DNA of 64,000 bases from J027 sp965215855 (GCA_965215855.1 CBDCER010000003.1:1364001-1428000); one strand, 5' to 3'. Positions 1 to 9,558 are shown, counted from the first letter of the stretch. The notes: generated by a model from the sequence alone, not told the origin. A program made the numbers and translations.

Positions 1-540
1 GAGATCAACTTCTTCCATCACGTAGAAATAACGTGGTGGATAATCGCCGACTTCTTGAATGGCACTGGCTCGCAGGGCATGGGCCATTCCGTAGAAATAA
101 GGAACTTCGGTGGGTTGATTCACGGCCTGAATATAGTGTTTATTGGGGTGTGGCATGTCCTGGAGAATGCTAGCTTTGGTTTGAGGATGCAGGCTCCTGG
201 TCGCCACGGCGGCGCATTGAGGGTGTTCGTCCAGGATTGCCATCAATCGCGCCACATCTCGTTCGTCGTGCCAGGCCGCGTCGTCATCAATGAAAATTAG
301 ATACTGGCCCTGCGCCAGTTGCATACCACGATTTCGCCCGCCTGTGGCTCCCATGTTCTTTGTTGAGCGTTCGATGTGCAGCTTCTGACCGTGGGGGGGC
401 GTCGGAATCTGGGCGCTGCCGCTGTTATCAATGAGAATGATTTCGTAAGGTGGCAGGTGGTCCTGAGCATATATCGAGGCCAGACATTGGGCTAACAGTT
501 CGTCACGTTGGTAGGTGACGACGATAAATGTTAACTTCAT
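1..540 (-). CDS. Family 2 glycosyltransferase, 3'-truncated by window edge
   Basis: Reading the minus strand from the ATG at 540 gives an open frame to the window edge. It begins MKLTFIVVTYQRDELLAQCL, a typical GT-A family 2 start. About 75 residues in are a GGRNRGM segment and then IFIDDDAAW, the DxD-type motif that binds the metal and nucleotide sugar. This is known family behaviour; the sugar and acceptor cannot be told. The ATG overlaps the stop of the upstream glycosyltransferase gene (ATGA at 540-537), so the two are probably translationally coupled. The C-terminal part lies outside the window. Confidence 0.85.
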   Translation of the reverse strand, partial: MKLTFIVVTYQRDELLAQCLASIYAQDHLPPYEIILIDNSGSAQIPTPPHGQKLHIERSTKNMGATGGRNRGMQLAQGQYLIFIDDDAAWHDERDVARLMAILDEHPQCAAVATRSLHPQTKASILQDMPHPNKHYIQAVNQPTEVPYFYGMAHALRASAIQEVGDYPPRYFYVMEEVDL

Positions 541-1667
541 ACCAGATGCTCCATAATGCGCTGTACACGTTTACGCCAAGTATAGGATTCCACATCACGG
601 CGGGCTTGTGCGGCCAGTTGGTGTGCCCATGTCGGTTCATTTATGGTCCGGCGAATGGCCTGCTCCCATTCGTCTGCTGAATCGGGCTGGCACAGCACGG
701 CGTTATGTTCGTTAAGAACCGTTCGTAGAATAGGTAAATCGCTGGAGATTATTAGGCGTTCGCTCGCCATATACTCGAACATCTTCATAGGACTCATCCA
801 GGCATGGGTGCTGATGTTGGTGCCGTGTACCGCTACTCGTTGCTGGTAGGGCATCAGGAGTACATCGCACGCCGCCAGATAGCGTGGCAGTTCAGCGTTA
901 GGAATAAATCCTGTCAATGTAATGTTCTCGCTGGTTTCCATGTTCCGCCAATAGTGAATATCGGCCTCATCGCCCCCCATAATCAAAAAGTGGATTTCGG
1001 GCAAGCGGCGGGCCAATTCTAAAATCAATTCAACACCACGTCCTGATAATAGGCTACCGGCGTAGCCTATTGTAAAGGGCGCTGTAGGCAAAGACAATAT
1101 CTGTCGGGCAGGGTAAACGTCCGGCAAGTTCTCGAATCGCTCAAGATCAACGGCATCCGGTTCTATGATGATCTGCTCTGGTTTCAGTAAGCGGGGATAG
1201 TGTGCTAGGTGCATCTGTTTAATAGGGTCACTGATAACTACCATTCTCACAAAGGAACGCCGAGCCAGCAACATCCGTAGATAGTATTGTCCCAATCGAT
1301 GACCGGGCGGTTGGTGTGTTTCATAGATGGTCGGAATACCCTGCTGCGCTGTCCATAATGCTGCCACCAACGCCCGCGAATAAACCATCGAGAAGCCATA
1401 CTGTTTAATGCGCCGTGCGGCTCGCCAAGCGAAATCATGCCAACGGAAGATGCGATAGGCCGGAATCAGCTCAACTGGAAACGGCTCAGTGAGACCATAA
1501 TGTCGCTGTAGCGTTTCCCATGCCACCGGATTACCAGCCGAGCGGCAGGCAAACAGCGTTGGTTGATAACCTTCTTGTGCGAATGCCTGACTCATCTTCA
1601 TCACATGAATCGTATTAGCGGCACGAGACGGGATAAAATTGTTATGAACATAAGCCAGAGGTGACAT
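537..1667 (-). CDS. GT-B family 4-like glycosyltransferase
   Basis: This 376-residue protein has the two-domain GT-B layout. The N-terminal acceptor domain begins SPLAYVHNNFIPSRAANTIH. The C-terminal donor domain shows IGYAGSLLSGRGVELIL (about residues 200-215) and a late acidic EYMASE segment that matches the family 4 E-x7-E region. It should transfer a sugar from a nucleotide donor onto a cytoplasmic lipid-linked or surface glycan; the specificity is unknown. The gene is first in a minus-strand pair with the GT2 gene downstream (ATGA overlap). Its start codon lies only 6 bp from that of the divergent glycosyltransferase gene. Confidence 0.85.
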   Translation of the reverse strand: MSPLAYVHNNFIPSRAANTIHVMKMSQAFAQEGYQPTLFACRSAGNPVAWETLQRHYGLTEPFPVELIPAYRIFRWHDFAWRAARRIKQYGFSMVYSRALVAALWTAQQGIPTIYETHQPPGHRLGQYYLRMLLARRSFVRMVVISDPIKQMHLAHYPRLLKPEQIIIEPDAVDLERFENLPDVYPARQILSLPTAPFTIGYAGSLLSGRGVELILELARRLPEIHFLIMGGDEADIHYWRNMETSENITLTGFIPNAELPRYLAACDVLLMPYQQRVAVHGTNISTHAWMSPMKMFEYMASERLIISSDLPILRTVLNEHNAVLCQPDSADEWEQAIRRTINEPTWAHQLAAQARRDVESYTWRKRVQRIMEHLV

Positions 1668-1673
1668 CAGTTA

Positions 1674-2798
1674 ATGCGACGCATCCTTTACGTTACCGAT
1701 TTTCTTATGCCGGGTGGCATTGAAAGACAATTGACTGAATTAGTAATCCGCTTGGATCGGAAGTATTTCCAGCCGGAAGTAATCTGTTTGTACGGGTCAC
1801 GTTGGGGTGTTGATTTGCATTTCGCTAGCATGTTGCAAACTCACGATATTCCACTACATATACTGAATTTGGGGCGCGGTCCATTCGCTAAACTAAACGG
1901 TATACGGCAGATTCTCACAGCTAGTTGGCGCACCCGCACCCACATCATTCATGCTCTAAACTACCATAGCAATCTACTAACCCGTTTTGCTCGGCCATTG
2001 TTACTTCCATCTGTTCGCCTGCTAGGAACAATTCGAAATGAATATACTCCCAAACAGTTACGCAATGAGCGATTGACGCAGCGGGCGTGTACACATATTG
2101 TGTGCAACAGTCCACATTTGCGCCAACTACTGATTGAGGCCGGTATTCCTGAGCAGAAATTGATAGTCATTCAGAATGGTATTGATATTAAACGATTTAC
2201 AATGGCCGGGGATAGTAGGCGGGAATCAGGTCGCACTTTGCTATTCATGGGGCGCATTTCGCATCAGAAATCGCCACATTTAATTGTCGAGGCGTTGGGG
2301 TATCTGAAGCAAAATAGGCAATTGCCGGAAAATGTTCGCCTGCTAATCGTTGGCCCACGCCACGAAGATGAGAGCCAGCATTTATTGGATGATGCGATCC
2401 ACCGCCATGATCTGCAAGGGATAGTTGCCCAGTTGCCCGCTACCGATCAGCCGGAAAATTTCTATCATGATTGCGACGTTTTTGTATTACCCAGCCTCTA
2501 CGAGGGATTGTCGAATGTATTGCTGGAAGCATTGGCCGCTGGTAAACCGGTCATTATTTCGGATAAAGCGAATGCGACAGGTGTGGTGGAGCATGGCATG
2601 ACGGGCTGGATTGTCCGAACGGGTGACCAAAAGCATCTGGCGCGAACAATTGCGACGGTGGTAGCCTTGCCGGAGCAACATTTGGAAGATATGCGTTCGG
2701 CTTGTCAGCAACGTGCCGCTGAATTTAGCGTGGAGCAAATGGTTGAGCGTTATCAACACCTTTATGAACACCTGACAGTGCAGGGAGATAGTGATTGA
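1674..2798 (+). CDS. GT-B family 4 glycosyltransferase
   Basis: This 374-residue protein starts MRRILYVTDFLMPGGIERQL, with the GGIE glycine loop typical of family 4 transferases. The second Rossmann domain begins near residue 185 (LLFMGRISHQKSPHLIVEAL). The E-x7-E signature is clear in LPSLYEGLSNVLLEALAAGK. It probably builds a surface polysaccharide or glycolipid in the cytoplasm. The stop TGA overlaps the TTG start of the ABC ATPase gene by 3 bp, so it leads a three-gene operon with a lipoprotein-type ABC transporter. Substrate is not predictable. Confidence 0.87.
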   Translation: MRRILYVTDFLMPGGIERQLTELVIRLDRKYFQPEVICLYGSRWGVDLHFASMLQTHDIPLHILNLGRGPFAKLNGIRQILTASWRTRTHIIHALNYHSNLLTRFARPLLLPSVRLLGTIRNEYTPKQLRNERLTQRACTHIVCNSPHLRQLLIEAGIPEQKLIVIQNGIDIKRFTMAGDSRRESGRTLLFMGRISHQKSPHLIVEALGYLKQNRQLPENVRLLIVGPRHEDESQHLLDDAIHRHDLQGIVAQLPATDQPENFYHDCDVFVLPSLYEGLSNVLLEALAAGKPVIISDKANATGVVEHGMTGWIVRTGDQKHLARTIATVVALPEQHLEDMRSACQQRAAEFSVEQMVERYQHLYEHLTVQGDSD

Positions 2799-3481
2799 GT
2801 GACATAGCGATACTGGCTGAAAATGTGACGAAAGTAGTTGAAGTTGGCGAACATAAACTTCCTGTCATTAAGGGTATCTCGTTAGAAGTACCACGCGGCC
2901 AGATTCTTGGTATTATCGGGCCGTCTGGCAGCGGCAAGAGTACATTGCTAGGGTTGATTGGTGGTCTGGATCAACCCACTACAGGCCGCCTGGTAATTGA
3001 TGGCATCGACATTTCGCACATGAATGAAGGTCATTTGACACAGGTTCGCAATGAGAAGATCGGTTTTGTATTCCAACTCTTTCATTTGATCCCAACCCAA
3101 ACTGCTGTTGGCAATGTGGCACTGCCGATACGGTTTGCGGCCCATCCCAAATACAGTCCCAATCGGCGAGCCATTGATGTCCTGACTATGTTAGGTCTGG
3201 GGGATCGTTTGCAGCATCGTCCGTCACAGCTTTCCGGAGGGCAACAACAGCGTGTTGCCATTGCTCGCGCATTGGCAAATGCCCCACCGATCCTGCTATG
3301 TGATGAGCCAACTGGCAATCTGGATACTGAAGCTGGTCAACAGGTAATGGATACGCTGCTAGAAATTCGTGAAAAATTGCATACCACCGTGATTATCGTC
3401 ACTCATGATCCGCAAATTGCCGAACAGACAGATCGCGTGGTGACGCTTGAAGATGGTCGGTTGGTTGAGGAACCCGTGTAA
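2795..3481 (+). CDS. ABC transporter ATP-binding protein, LolD/MacB type
   Basis: This 228-residue ATPase has Walker A GPSGSGKST at about residues 42-50, a Q-loop (FVFQLFHLIP), the signature LSGGQQQ and Walker B LLCDEPTGNLD. The PTGNLD form and the short length are typical of the MacB/LolD/FtsE branch, which serves mechanotransmission-type exporters. The start is TTG at 2795, inside the previous stop, with GGGAG at 2783-2787 as ribosome binding site. The stop TAA shares one base with the ATG of the permease gene at 3481. The pair probably moves lipoproteins, glycolipids or peptides across the membrane, or couples ATP hydrolysis to extracytoplasmic work. Confidence 0.92.
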   Translation: MSDIAILAENVTKVVEVGEHKLPVIKGISLEVPRGQILGIIGPSGSGKSTLLGLIGGLDQPTTGRLVIDGIDISHMNEGHLTQVRNEKIGFVFQLFHLIPTQTAVGNVALPIRFAAHPKYSPNRRAIDVLTMLGLGDRLQHRPSQLSGGQQQRVAIARALANAPPILLCDEPTGNLDTEAGQQVMDTLLEIREKLHTTVIIVTHDPQIAEQTDRVVTLEDGRLVEEPV

Positions 3482-6400
3482 TGGAACGACTACGATTTTA
3501 TATTGCTCATTCATGGAATGATTTGAAAGTTGGTGGTCGGCGGACTCTGTTTGCACTGTTTTGTATTGCGGCAGGAGTGGCAGCTGTCGTCAGTTTGCAA
3601 ACACTGGGGACGATGATTGAAGCCTCGTTGACAGGGAATTTACAGGAACTCAATCGCGGCGATATTCGGATTTTACCGCCCGGCCTCGGTCCAGCCCGCA
3701 CAGCAGCACGCAGCGATGTTGAGTTTGATGAACGGTATCTAGAGGCAATTCCAGGCAATGCGGCACTTTTCACGATGGAGGGCATTCAGGCGATTGAGCA
3801 GGCGGTTCATCGCTATGACCCTAGAGCTGAAGTCTCGTATCGGTACCAGTCACCACAGAATCCATTAATTGGCACGTTCATCGAAACGGAGAATGGCTCA
3901 GAGACAATTTTACCGTTGTTTATTGAGATAGATTTCTCGATTTATGGCGAGGTGGAAATGCTGGATGGCTTGCTGGTGGGAGAAGTGATACGTAATCCTA
4001 CTGATATTGTTATCAGCGACAACGCTGCCGCCGATCATGGACTTGCTATCGGCGACCAAATCAAGCTAAATGGCAGCGATACATTGTTCACTATTCGTGG
4101 CATCGTCAGCCGCGAGGTTGAGATGGTGACGGAGAATGGAGCCGCCGTGATGCTGGTCGGCTTCTATTATATGGACGTGTCGGCAGTAAACTTTTTTGAT
4201 GATGTTGCGCCAAGCGAACGTTATGCGGCTGAAATCTATATCAAACTCTCGCAAGATGATCCTGAACTGGTGACGCGGGTTGATGAGCGTTTGACAGATC
4301 AATTCTCGTTCATTTCGGCCATAACCACCGCCGACCTTCGTGAACAGAACTCGCAAATCACCGACGCCATTAACGATTTAGTGTTGTTGATGGGGTTGAT
4401 CTCCTTGCTCATTGGCGGCATCGGCATCATCAATACCATGCTGGTCATTGTCATGCGCCGCACAACAGAAATCGCTGTCCTCAAGACGATTGGCCTGAAA
4501 GCGCGTCAGGTGACGATGCTGTTTTTGGTAGAAGCGATTGTGTTAGGCATTGTTGGTAGTCTGATCGGATGTGTATTGGGTGTGGCTTTCGCCGCCATTC
4601 TGGAAAATTTCGAGGTCTGGTTCGGGACACGCTTGGAGTGGGTATTCTCAGCAGAAGCGGTCGTGCGTGGCTTCGTGCTGGGCGTAATTGTGACGGCGGT
4701 TTTTGGCTTCCTGCCGACGTTAATCGCCGGACAGGTTCGCCCAGGCAATGTGTTGCGTCCCAGCACCACCCAATTGCCCCAAATTGGTGTCCTGCAAACA
4801 CTGGCGGCCATGCTTGTGATCTTTGTGGTGATGGGCATTGTGGTCTGGAGCATTTTGGGGAGTGGCCTTAGCCCGGATGCTGATGATGTGACGAGTATAT
4901 TCAGCGTGGCGTTTCCTGTGGCGTTGGCGTCTGGAATTGCGGGAGCGGCTATCGCACCTGGGTTACCGGCGTTCAATCGACCTGTGGCAAGCTTAGGTAC
5001 ATGGAGCCGATTTTTCCGCTGGAGTTTGTTGAGTTTTGGCGCTCTGGTGCAGACGGTATTTCAGGGGATGTTGTTTTTCTCGATTGTTATCGTCATCGTG
5101 GCGATTGTCGAAGGCAAGCTGACAACGATCAGCGTGGCGATTGCGACTATCTTCGGCATATTCATGGGTTTGATCGTCAGCGCACGGGCTTTCAAGACCC
5201 AGCGCAGCATTTTCATCACATTAGGGTCAGTATTGGTGGGGTTCATTCTGCTGACGGTGCTGGGCTTCGTCGTGGGGATGTTGGCGGGCGGCCTTATCTA
5301 TGTAGTGGCTAATGCAATGGGTATCTGGTCAGTGCTGGTGGATGTATTCATGGCTATTGGCCTAGTAGAATCGGCCTTCGTGATAGCGATGGCGGCAGTA
5401 GGTGTTTTGTGGTTCCTGGTCACGTTTGCAGCCGGAACACCATCAATGGGCGTGCCGGACATCAAAATCTCATTGCGAGCATTAGTCGTTAATCGCAATC
5501 GGGTGGCGACAACACTGCTGGCGCTGGTTATTGGTGTATTGACACTCAGTTTGGTGACGATGTTTGCCACGTCCCTCAAGCGGTTTTTTGAATTGAATCT
5601 GGAAGATAATCTTGGGGGCAATGTTCTGCTCATCACGCTTTCCGGCGGGTCGAACTGGGAAGATACGCTTTATGGTCTGGAAGACATACTCACCACATCT
5701 GAAGATGTCAACAGCTACACTCTGCTGACCAACTATCAGGTTGATTTTGTGGCGCTCGAAAAAGCTGATGGGCAACGGTTGAAACGAACACAATTGATCG
5801 ACATCGTGCGGGCCGAAGTAGGGGATCACGAAGATCTCTCAGATTTCCTTGACATCAGCCTGGGCAGTATTGACGGGCGCTTTGTCGATAGCACATTGCC
5901 GGAGAAGAAATTTACGGAAGGAGGTCGTCAACTGCGTGATGGGGATGCTGGTCAGCAGGTAATTGTGGTGGTCGGAACTCGTGCTATTCGTGCCACCGGT
6001 ATGGAACCTGGCGACGCTCTAATTTTTAACTTCTTCGGGGCAACAGGCGACCAACCCCGCCAGATGCGCTTTGAAATTGTGGGAGTAACTGACGAATCGC
6101 TGGGTGATTTGAGTTCTAATTTTGGCAGCTTCATCTATGCACCTATCGACTCCTTTGAAGGAAGCACACCTTTCATGATTGGCAGTGTGGTTGATGTGCG
6201 AGAGGAACATATTCCTCAGTTTCGTGAGAAGTTGCAGGCTGAGGTCAACGGTGTAGTGATGCTTGAAACGCGCCAGCTTAACCAGTTAGTCAGCCGCCTA
6301 ATTGATCAGTTTACGGCATTACCCGTCGTAGTGGCTGTCCTAAATCTGATAACGGGTGGCGCGGTGATTGCGAATTCAGTGGCACTGAGTACGATGGAAC

Positions 6401-6702
6401 GTCGCCGTGAAATTGGCGTGATGAAATCGCTGGGCGTGCAACGTGAGCGCGTGTTGGGTATGTTGCTGCTCGAAAATAGTTTGATGGGATTTCTGGCAGG
6501 GATTATCGGCGTGGGTGGGTCGCTGCTGTTGCTGATTTGGTTGTGGGCACTCTTGTTCGATGGCGATTTACGCGGCGCATTGCCAGTCGGTACGGCATTG
6601 ATGCTGATGGCGTTGTGTGTGTGCATTTCCATCACGGCGGCTATTTTGACAGCCTGGGGAGCCAGTGGCGAAAAACCGCTGAATGTACTGCGAAATGAAT
6701 AA
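3481..6702 (+). CDS. Large FtsX/MacB-type ABC transporter permease
   Basis: The 1073-residue permease holds two copies of the MacB/FtsX plan in one chain. An N-terminal membrane helix (about 20-45) leads to a large extracytoplasmic domain and an FtsX core near 290-440. A hydrophobic middle block follows (about 460-670). A second extracytoplasmic domain and a second FtsX core (about 950-1065) end the protein. Both cores contain the usual MRRTTEIAVLKTIG-like or MERRREIGVMKSLG amphipathic segment. Fused double-length permeases of this kind work with a LolD-type ATPase, here the gene directly upstream. The cargo is unknown. A terminator follows at once. Confidence 0.9.
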   Translation: MERLRFYIAHSWNDLKVGGRRTLFALFCIAAGVAAVVSLQTLGTMIEASLTGNLQELNRGDIRILPPGLGPARTAARSDVEFDERYLEAIPGNAALFTMEGIQAIEQAVHRYDPRAEVSYRYQSPQNPLIGTFIETENGSETILPLFIEIDFSIYGEVEMLDGLLVGEVIRNPTDIVISDNAAADHGLAIGDQIKLNGSDTLFTIRGIVSREVEMVTENGAAVMLVGFYYMDVSAVNFFDDVAPSERYAAEIYIKLSQDDPELVTRVDERLTDQFSFISAITTADLREQNSQITDAINDLVLLMGLISLLIGGIGIINTMLVIVMRRTTEIAVLKTIGLKARQVTMLFLVEAIVLGIVGSLIGCVLGVAFAAILENFEVWFGTRLEWVFSAEAVVRGFVLGVIVTAVFGFLPTLIAGQVRPGNVLRPSTTQLPQIGVLQTLAAMLVIFVVMGIVVWSILGSGLSPDADDVTSIFSVAFPVALASGIAGAAIAPGLPAFNRPVASLGTWSRFFRWSLLSFGALVQTVFQGMLFFSIVIVIVAIVEGKLTTISVAIATIFGIFMGLIVSARAFKTQRSIFITLGSVLVGFILLTVLGFVVGMLAGGLIYVVANAMGIWSVLVDVFMAIGLVESAFVIAMAAVGVLWFLVTFAAGTPSMGVPDIKISLRALVVNRNRVATTLLALVIGVLTLSLVTMFATSLKRFFELNLEDNLGGNVLLITLSGGSNWEDTLYGLEDILTTSEDVNSYTLLTNYQVDFVALEKADGQRLKRTQLIDIVRAEVGDHEDLSDFLDISLGSIDGRFVDSTLPEKKFTEGGRQLRDGDAGQQVIVVVGTRAIRATGMEPGDALIFNFFGATGDQPRQMRFEIVGVTDESLGDLSSNFGSFIYAPIDSFEGSTPFMIGSVVDVREEHIPQFREKLQAEVNGVVMLETRQLNQLVSRLIDQFTALPVVVAVLNLITGGAVIANSVALSTMERRREIGVMKSLGVQRERVLGMLLLENSLMGFLAGIIGVGGSLLLLIWLWALLFDGDLRGALPVGTALMLMALCVCISITAAILTAWGASGEKPLNVLRNE

Positions 6703-6707
6703 ACCAC

Positions 6708-6744
6708 AACGGCGGGAGACCGAATGTGGCCTCTCGCCGTTTTT
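6708..6744 (+). terminator. Intrinsic terminator after the ABC permease
   Basis: A GC-rich inverted repeat (AACGGCGGGAG with CTCTCGCCGTT, one G-U pair, 12-base loop) is followed by a run of T. It sits between the permease stop and the convergent AAA ATPase gene, so it would end the glycosyltransferase/ABC operon. Confidence 0.75.
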
Positions 6745-6767
6745 GCTGCCGATTTATGAAATAGTCA

Positions 6768-8090
6768 CTACCAATCCTTTGAGGCTTCTTCGTCCACGAA
6801 GTAGTTGCGACAGGCTTCATCGACTAGGGCCGCCGTCAGGCGTGGCGCGTCTCCACTATACTCACTAATTGCCACTATGGTCTTGAGAATGTCACGAGGA
6901 TGCACTGCTTCCAGTGGGCGATCCACTTCCCGGTACCATTTCTGGACAAGGTGCAAGAATCCATCTTTTTCCATTGGGATATTGTAATGCTTCGCCATCG
7001 TCGCAAAAATCTGAAAGAACATGCGGTCATCTGGGCGCGAAACATGCACCTTCATCTGGATACGCCGTAGAAATGCCCCATCAACCAATTCGTTTGGGTC
7101 TAGGTTCGTGCTGAAGACAATTAACTGGCGGAAAGGAAGCTGAAAAGATTGCCCAGAACGCAGGCGCAAGAAATCATAACCAGATTCTAGGGGCACAATC
7201 CAACGATTCAATAGTTCCTGGGGTTCCATCATCTGTCGCCCGAAGTCGTCAATCAAGAACATACCGCCATTAGCTTTCAATTGCAGCGGTGCTTCATAGA
7301 ATTTGGCTACCGGATCAAAACGCAGGTCAAGGGCTTCCATGGTCAGTTCGCCGCCAACAATCACAGCCGGGCGTTTCCATTTACCCCATCGTTTGTCCAC
7401 ACTGCGTGTTTCGTCGGTAGACCATTCTACTGGTTTGAACAGCAGTGGGTCATGAATGCTGATGACATAGCCTGCAATGGTGACGGCATAAGGAACCCAG
7501 ATAGGGTCTGTACCGGCAATCAATCCTGCGATGGCTTCGGCTACGGTGGTCTTGCCATTGCCGGGCGGTCCATACAAAAACAACGAGGTTCCAGCATTGA
7601 TGGCTGGCCCAATGCTGCGGTGAAAGCCTTCTGGCAAAATTAGGTGAGAGAGTGCCTGTTGTACTTTCGCCGGGCCGACCGCCAGTTTTTTCTGAGTCTG
7701 CATGACGATGGCCTGATTATACTTCTCGATGGGAACAGGAACCGGACCGATGTACTGGCTGCGTTCCAGGGCATCGCGGGAGCGTTTAGCCCCTTCATCC
7801 GTGAGGGCATAAGAATAGCTGAAGCGTCCCATCTGACCAGCTGTGGCAACCTCAACGATTTTCTCATGTTGAAGCTTCGCCATAATTGTATCTAGGATTT
7901 GTGGTTCCAGCTTCATAATCTCGGAGAAACGTTTCAGATAGACCTCGCCCTCGCTAAATAGAATACGCAAGATCAGATCAATGATGATTGATGGTGGAAC
8001 ATCGAGGTGTTCCACCTCAGCAGGTGCTTGCAATATGCGTTTTAAGGGATCTTGGTGCTGCTCCTCAAGCGGAGCATGTACATCAGACAT
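6768..8090 (-). CDS. AAA+ family ATPase with N-terminal winged-helix-like region
   Basis: The 440-residue protein has an N-terminal helical region (about 35-120) that looks like a winged-helix module. The AAA+ core follows, with Walker A GPPGNGKT near residue 174, Walker B FLIDDFGRQ and a sensor-1-like FSTNLDP. Such MoxR-like or DnaA-like ATPases act as cytoplasmic remodelling motors; no specific partner can be named. It is the last gene of a three-gene operon after a proline-rich membrane protein and a cyclic-nucleotide-binding protein, spaced 15 bp from the latter, with GGGAAG as ribosome binding site. A role in secretion, pilus assembly or membrane signalling is an inference from context only. 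Confidence 0.8.
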   Translation of the reverse strand: MSDVHAPLEEQHQDPLKRILQAPAEVEHLDVPPSIIIDLILRILFSEGEVYLKRFSEIMKLEPQILDTIMAKLQHEKIVEVATAGQMGRFSYSYALTDEGAKRSRDALERSQYIGPVPVPIEKYNQAIVMQTQKKLAVGPAKVQQALSHLILPEGFHRSIGPAINAGTSLFLYGPPGNGKTTVAEAIAGLIAGTDPIWVPYAVTIAGYVISIHDPLLFKPVEWSTDETRSVDKRWGKWKRPAVIVGGELTMEALDLRFDPVAKFYEAPLQLKANGGMFLIDDFGRQMMEPQELLNRWIVPLESGYDFLRLRSGQSFQLPFRQLIVFSTNLDPNELVDGAFLRRIQMKVHVSRPDDRMFFQIFATMAKHYNIPMEKDGFLHLVQKWYREVDRPLEAVHPRDILKTIVAISEYSGDAPRLTAALVDEACRNYFVDEEASKDW

Positions 8091-8105
8091 ATTCTTCCCT
8101 GATTG

Positions 8106-8579
8106 TTATTCTTCTGACTTTCGAGATGCGATAGTGGGTCCAATCATACTCAACATCCATTGCTCGGCCAGTGTTTGCGCCAGCATCTTATACATGCCGA
8201 TGATGAGTTCCGGTTTCTCTTGTTCCAGTTTTTCCAAAGTGTTCCAGGTGATTTTCAGGAGTTTTGCATCCAGCCCAGCGGCGGTGGTTGCTAGGCGTGC
8301 TTGCTTGACCAGCAGGCCGATTTCGCCGAACGATTGTCCCTCGGTGATGATGCTAGACGTGTGTTCATGCCCATTTGCATCTTCAGTCAACACCAGCACC
8401 ATGCCTTCCAATACCAGATACATGGCATCGGATGGATCACCAGTCGCAAAGATAGTTTCGCCGGCCTTAACATTGACTTCTTCAGCATATTGGCGAATAC
8501 CTTCCATTGTTTGCCCGCCGAAGTCCCATGTCACGAGCCAGGGATCGATATTTTCAGTGGGGATTTTGTTCAGAGACAT
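8106..8579 (-). CDS. Cyclic nucleotide-binding domain protein
   Basis: This 157-residue protein is essentially one cNMP-binding (CAP/PKA regulatory) domain. Residues about 35-130 run through AGETIFATGDPSDAMYLVLEG and a phosphate-binding-cassette-like SFGEIGLL segment. The Arg usual in cAMP-binding cassettes is at best displaced (VKQARLATT). No DNA-binding domain follows, so it is not a CRP-type regulator and more likely senses a ligand or acts as a protein-interaction module. A strong GAGGAG lies upstream of the ATG at 8579. It is placed between the proline-rich membrane protein and the AAA ATPase, which suggests it controls one of them. Confidence 0.82.
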   Translation of the reverse strand: MSLNKIPTENIDPWLVTWDFGGQTMEGIRQYAEEVNVKAGETIFATGDPSDAMYLVLEGMVLVLTEDANGHEHTSSIITEGQSFGEIGLLVKQARLATTAAGLDAKLLKITWNTLEKLEQEKPELIIGMYKMLAQTLAEQWMLSMIGPTIASRKSEE

Positions 8580-8592
8580 TGTGCGCTCCTCA

Positions 8593-9558
8593 TCACTGTT
8601 TGCGGAAAACTTGCATCAGCAAAATGACACCTGTCATGATAATTAATGTGCCAATGAAATAGACAATCCACTTAAAAAATCCGGTATCGCCCGCGATTTG
8701 TAGCGTAACTGTATATGAAACCAGCAAAATCGCCATCAACCAAGTCAGTGGGCCGACATGCCAGCCCATCACCACGCGCTGATAGAGCGCCGATCCCATT
8801 AAAATGGCGCCAGCCAATAACGGGAACAAGGAGGTCAGGAAATCGGAACTACCACCGACCACCATCATCAGCGAGATACCTAACAACAGAACTGTGCTAC
8901 CCCAAGCCAGATACTCCACTTGGCGCTCGCTGAGGCCGAAACTGGGTTTTGATGATCGTCCGCCAAGCTGGGGAACATCATCGTCATCTCGGCTGCGCCG
9001 CGAACGTCGGTCTCGACCTAAATCGGGAAGATCATCATCATCCAGCCGCACCCGTGCATCATCCCGACGCCGCGAACGCGCTCCCGATCCGCCATAACGT
9101 GGGTCATCCAGGTCGATTGATCCAGCATTGTTATAATTGTCGTAGCTATCACGTTGGGGGCGTGGGCGTCGCTCGTCTCGGCGCGGTGTACCACCATGAC
9201 GTGGATCGTCCAAGCTAACTGGTCCGGGCTGTTGGGGCGGATACCGGTCCGGCGGTGGTGGCGGTGGATACGCATCTCGGCGTGGCGTTTGCCCACCCCG
9301 ACGCGGATCATCCAGGCTAATCGAATCGCTGCCCGGTGGCGGATAACTGCTCTGACCCTGCGGTGGGTAGTCGTGACGCGGCGGTGGATATGACGGTGGT
9401 TGTCCATAGTGTGGATCCTGACCTCCGGGAGGCGGATAATTTCCCGGTGGCGGGTAGTCGCCGCGTGGTGGATAGTTGTCGTCATAGTCATCATCATCGC
9501 CACGATTCGGGCGTCGATTGCGTAGATCGGGCGGTTCAACAGGTGGTAGACTGCCCAT
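8593..9558 (-). CDS. Proline-rich membrane protein with LDDPRxGG repeats
   Basis: I chose the ATG at 9558 (321 residues) because GGAG sits 8 bp upstream; a TTG at 9573 would add five residues. The first ~205 residues are disordered and rich in Pro, Arg, Asp and Tyr. They carry three copies of LDDPR(R/H/Y)GG spaced exactly 34 residues apart (start residues about 82, 116 and 150). The C-terminal ~100 residues hold about four hydrophobic helices and no periplasmic domain. Tails of this kind usually recruit partners; here the natural candidates are the cNMP-binding protein and AAA ATPase encoded 13 bp downstream. I do not recognise the family. Confidence 0.8.
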   Translation of the reverse strand: MGSLPPVEPPDLRNRRPNRGDDDDYDDNYPPRGDYPPPGNYPPPGGQDPHYGQPPSYPPPRHDYPPQGQSSYPPPGSDSISLDDPRRGGQTPRRDAYPPPPPPDRYPPQQPGPVSLDDPRHGGTPRRDERRPRPQRDSYDNYNNAGSIDLDDPRYGGSGARSRRRDDARVRLDDDDLPDLGRDRRSRRSRDDDDVPQLGGRSSKPSFGLSERQVEYLAWGSTVLLLGISLMMVVGGSSDFLTSLFPLLAGAILMGSALYQRVVMGWHVGPLTWLMAILLVSYTVTLQIAGDTGFFKWIVYFIGTLIIMTGVILLMQVFRKQ

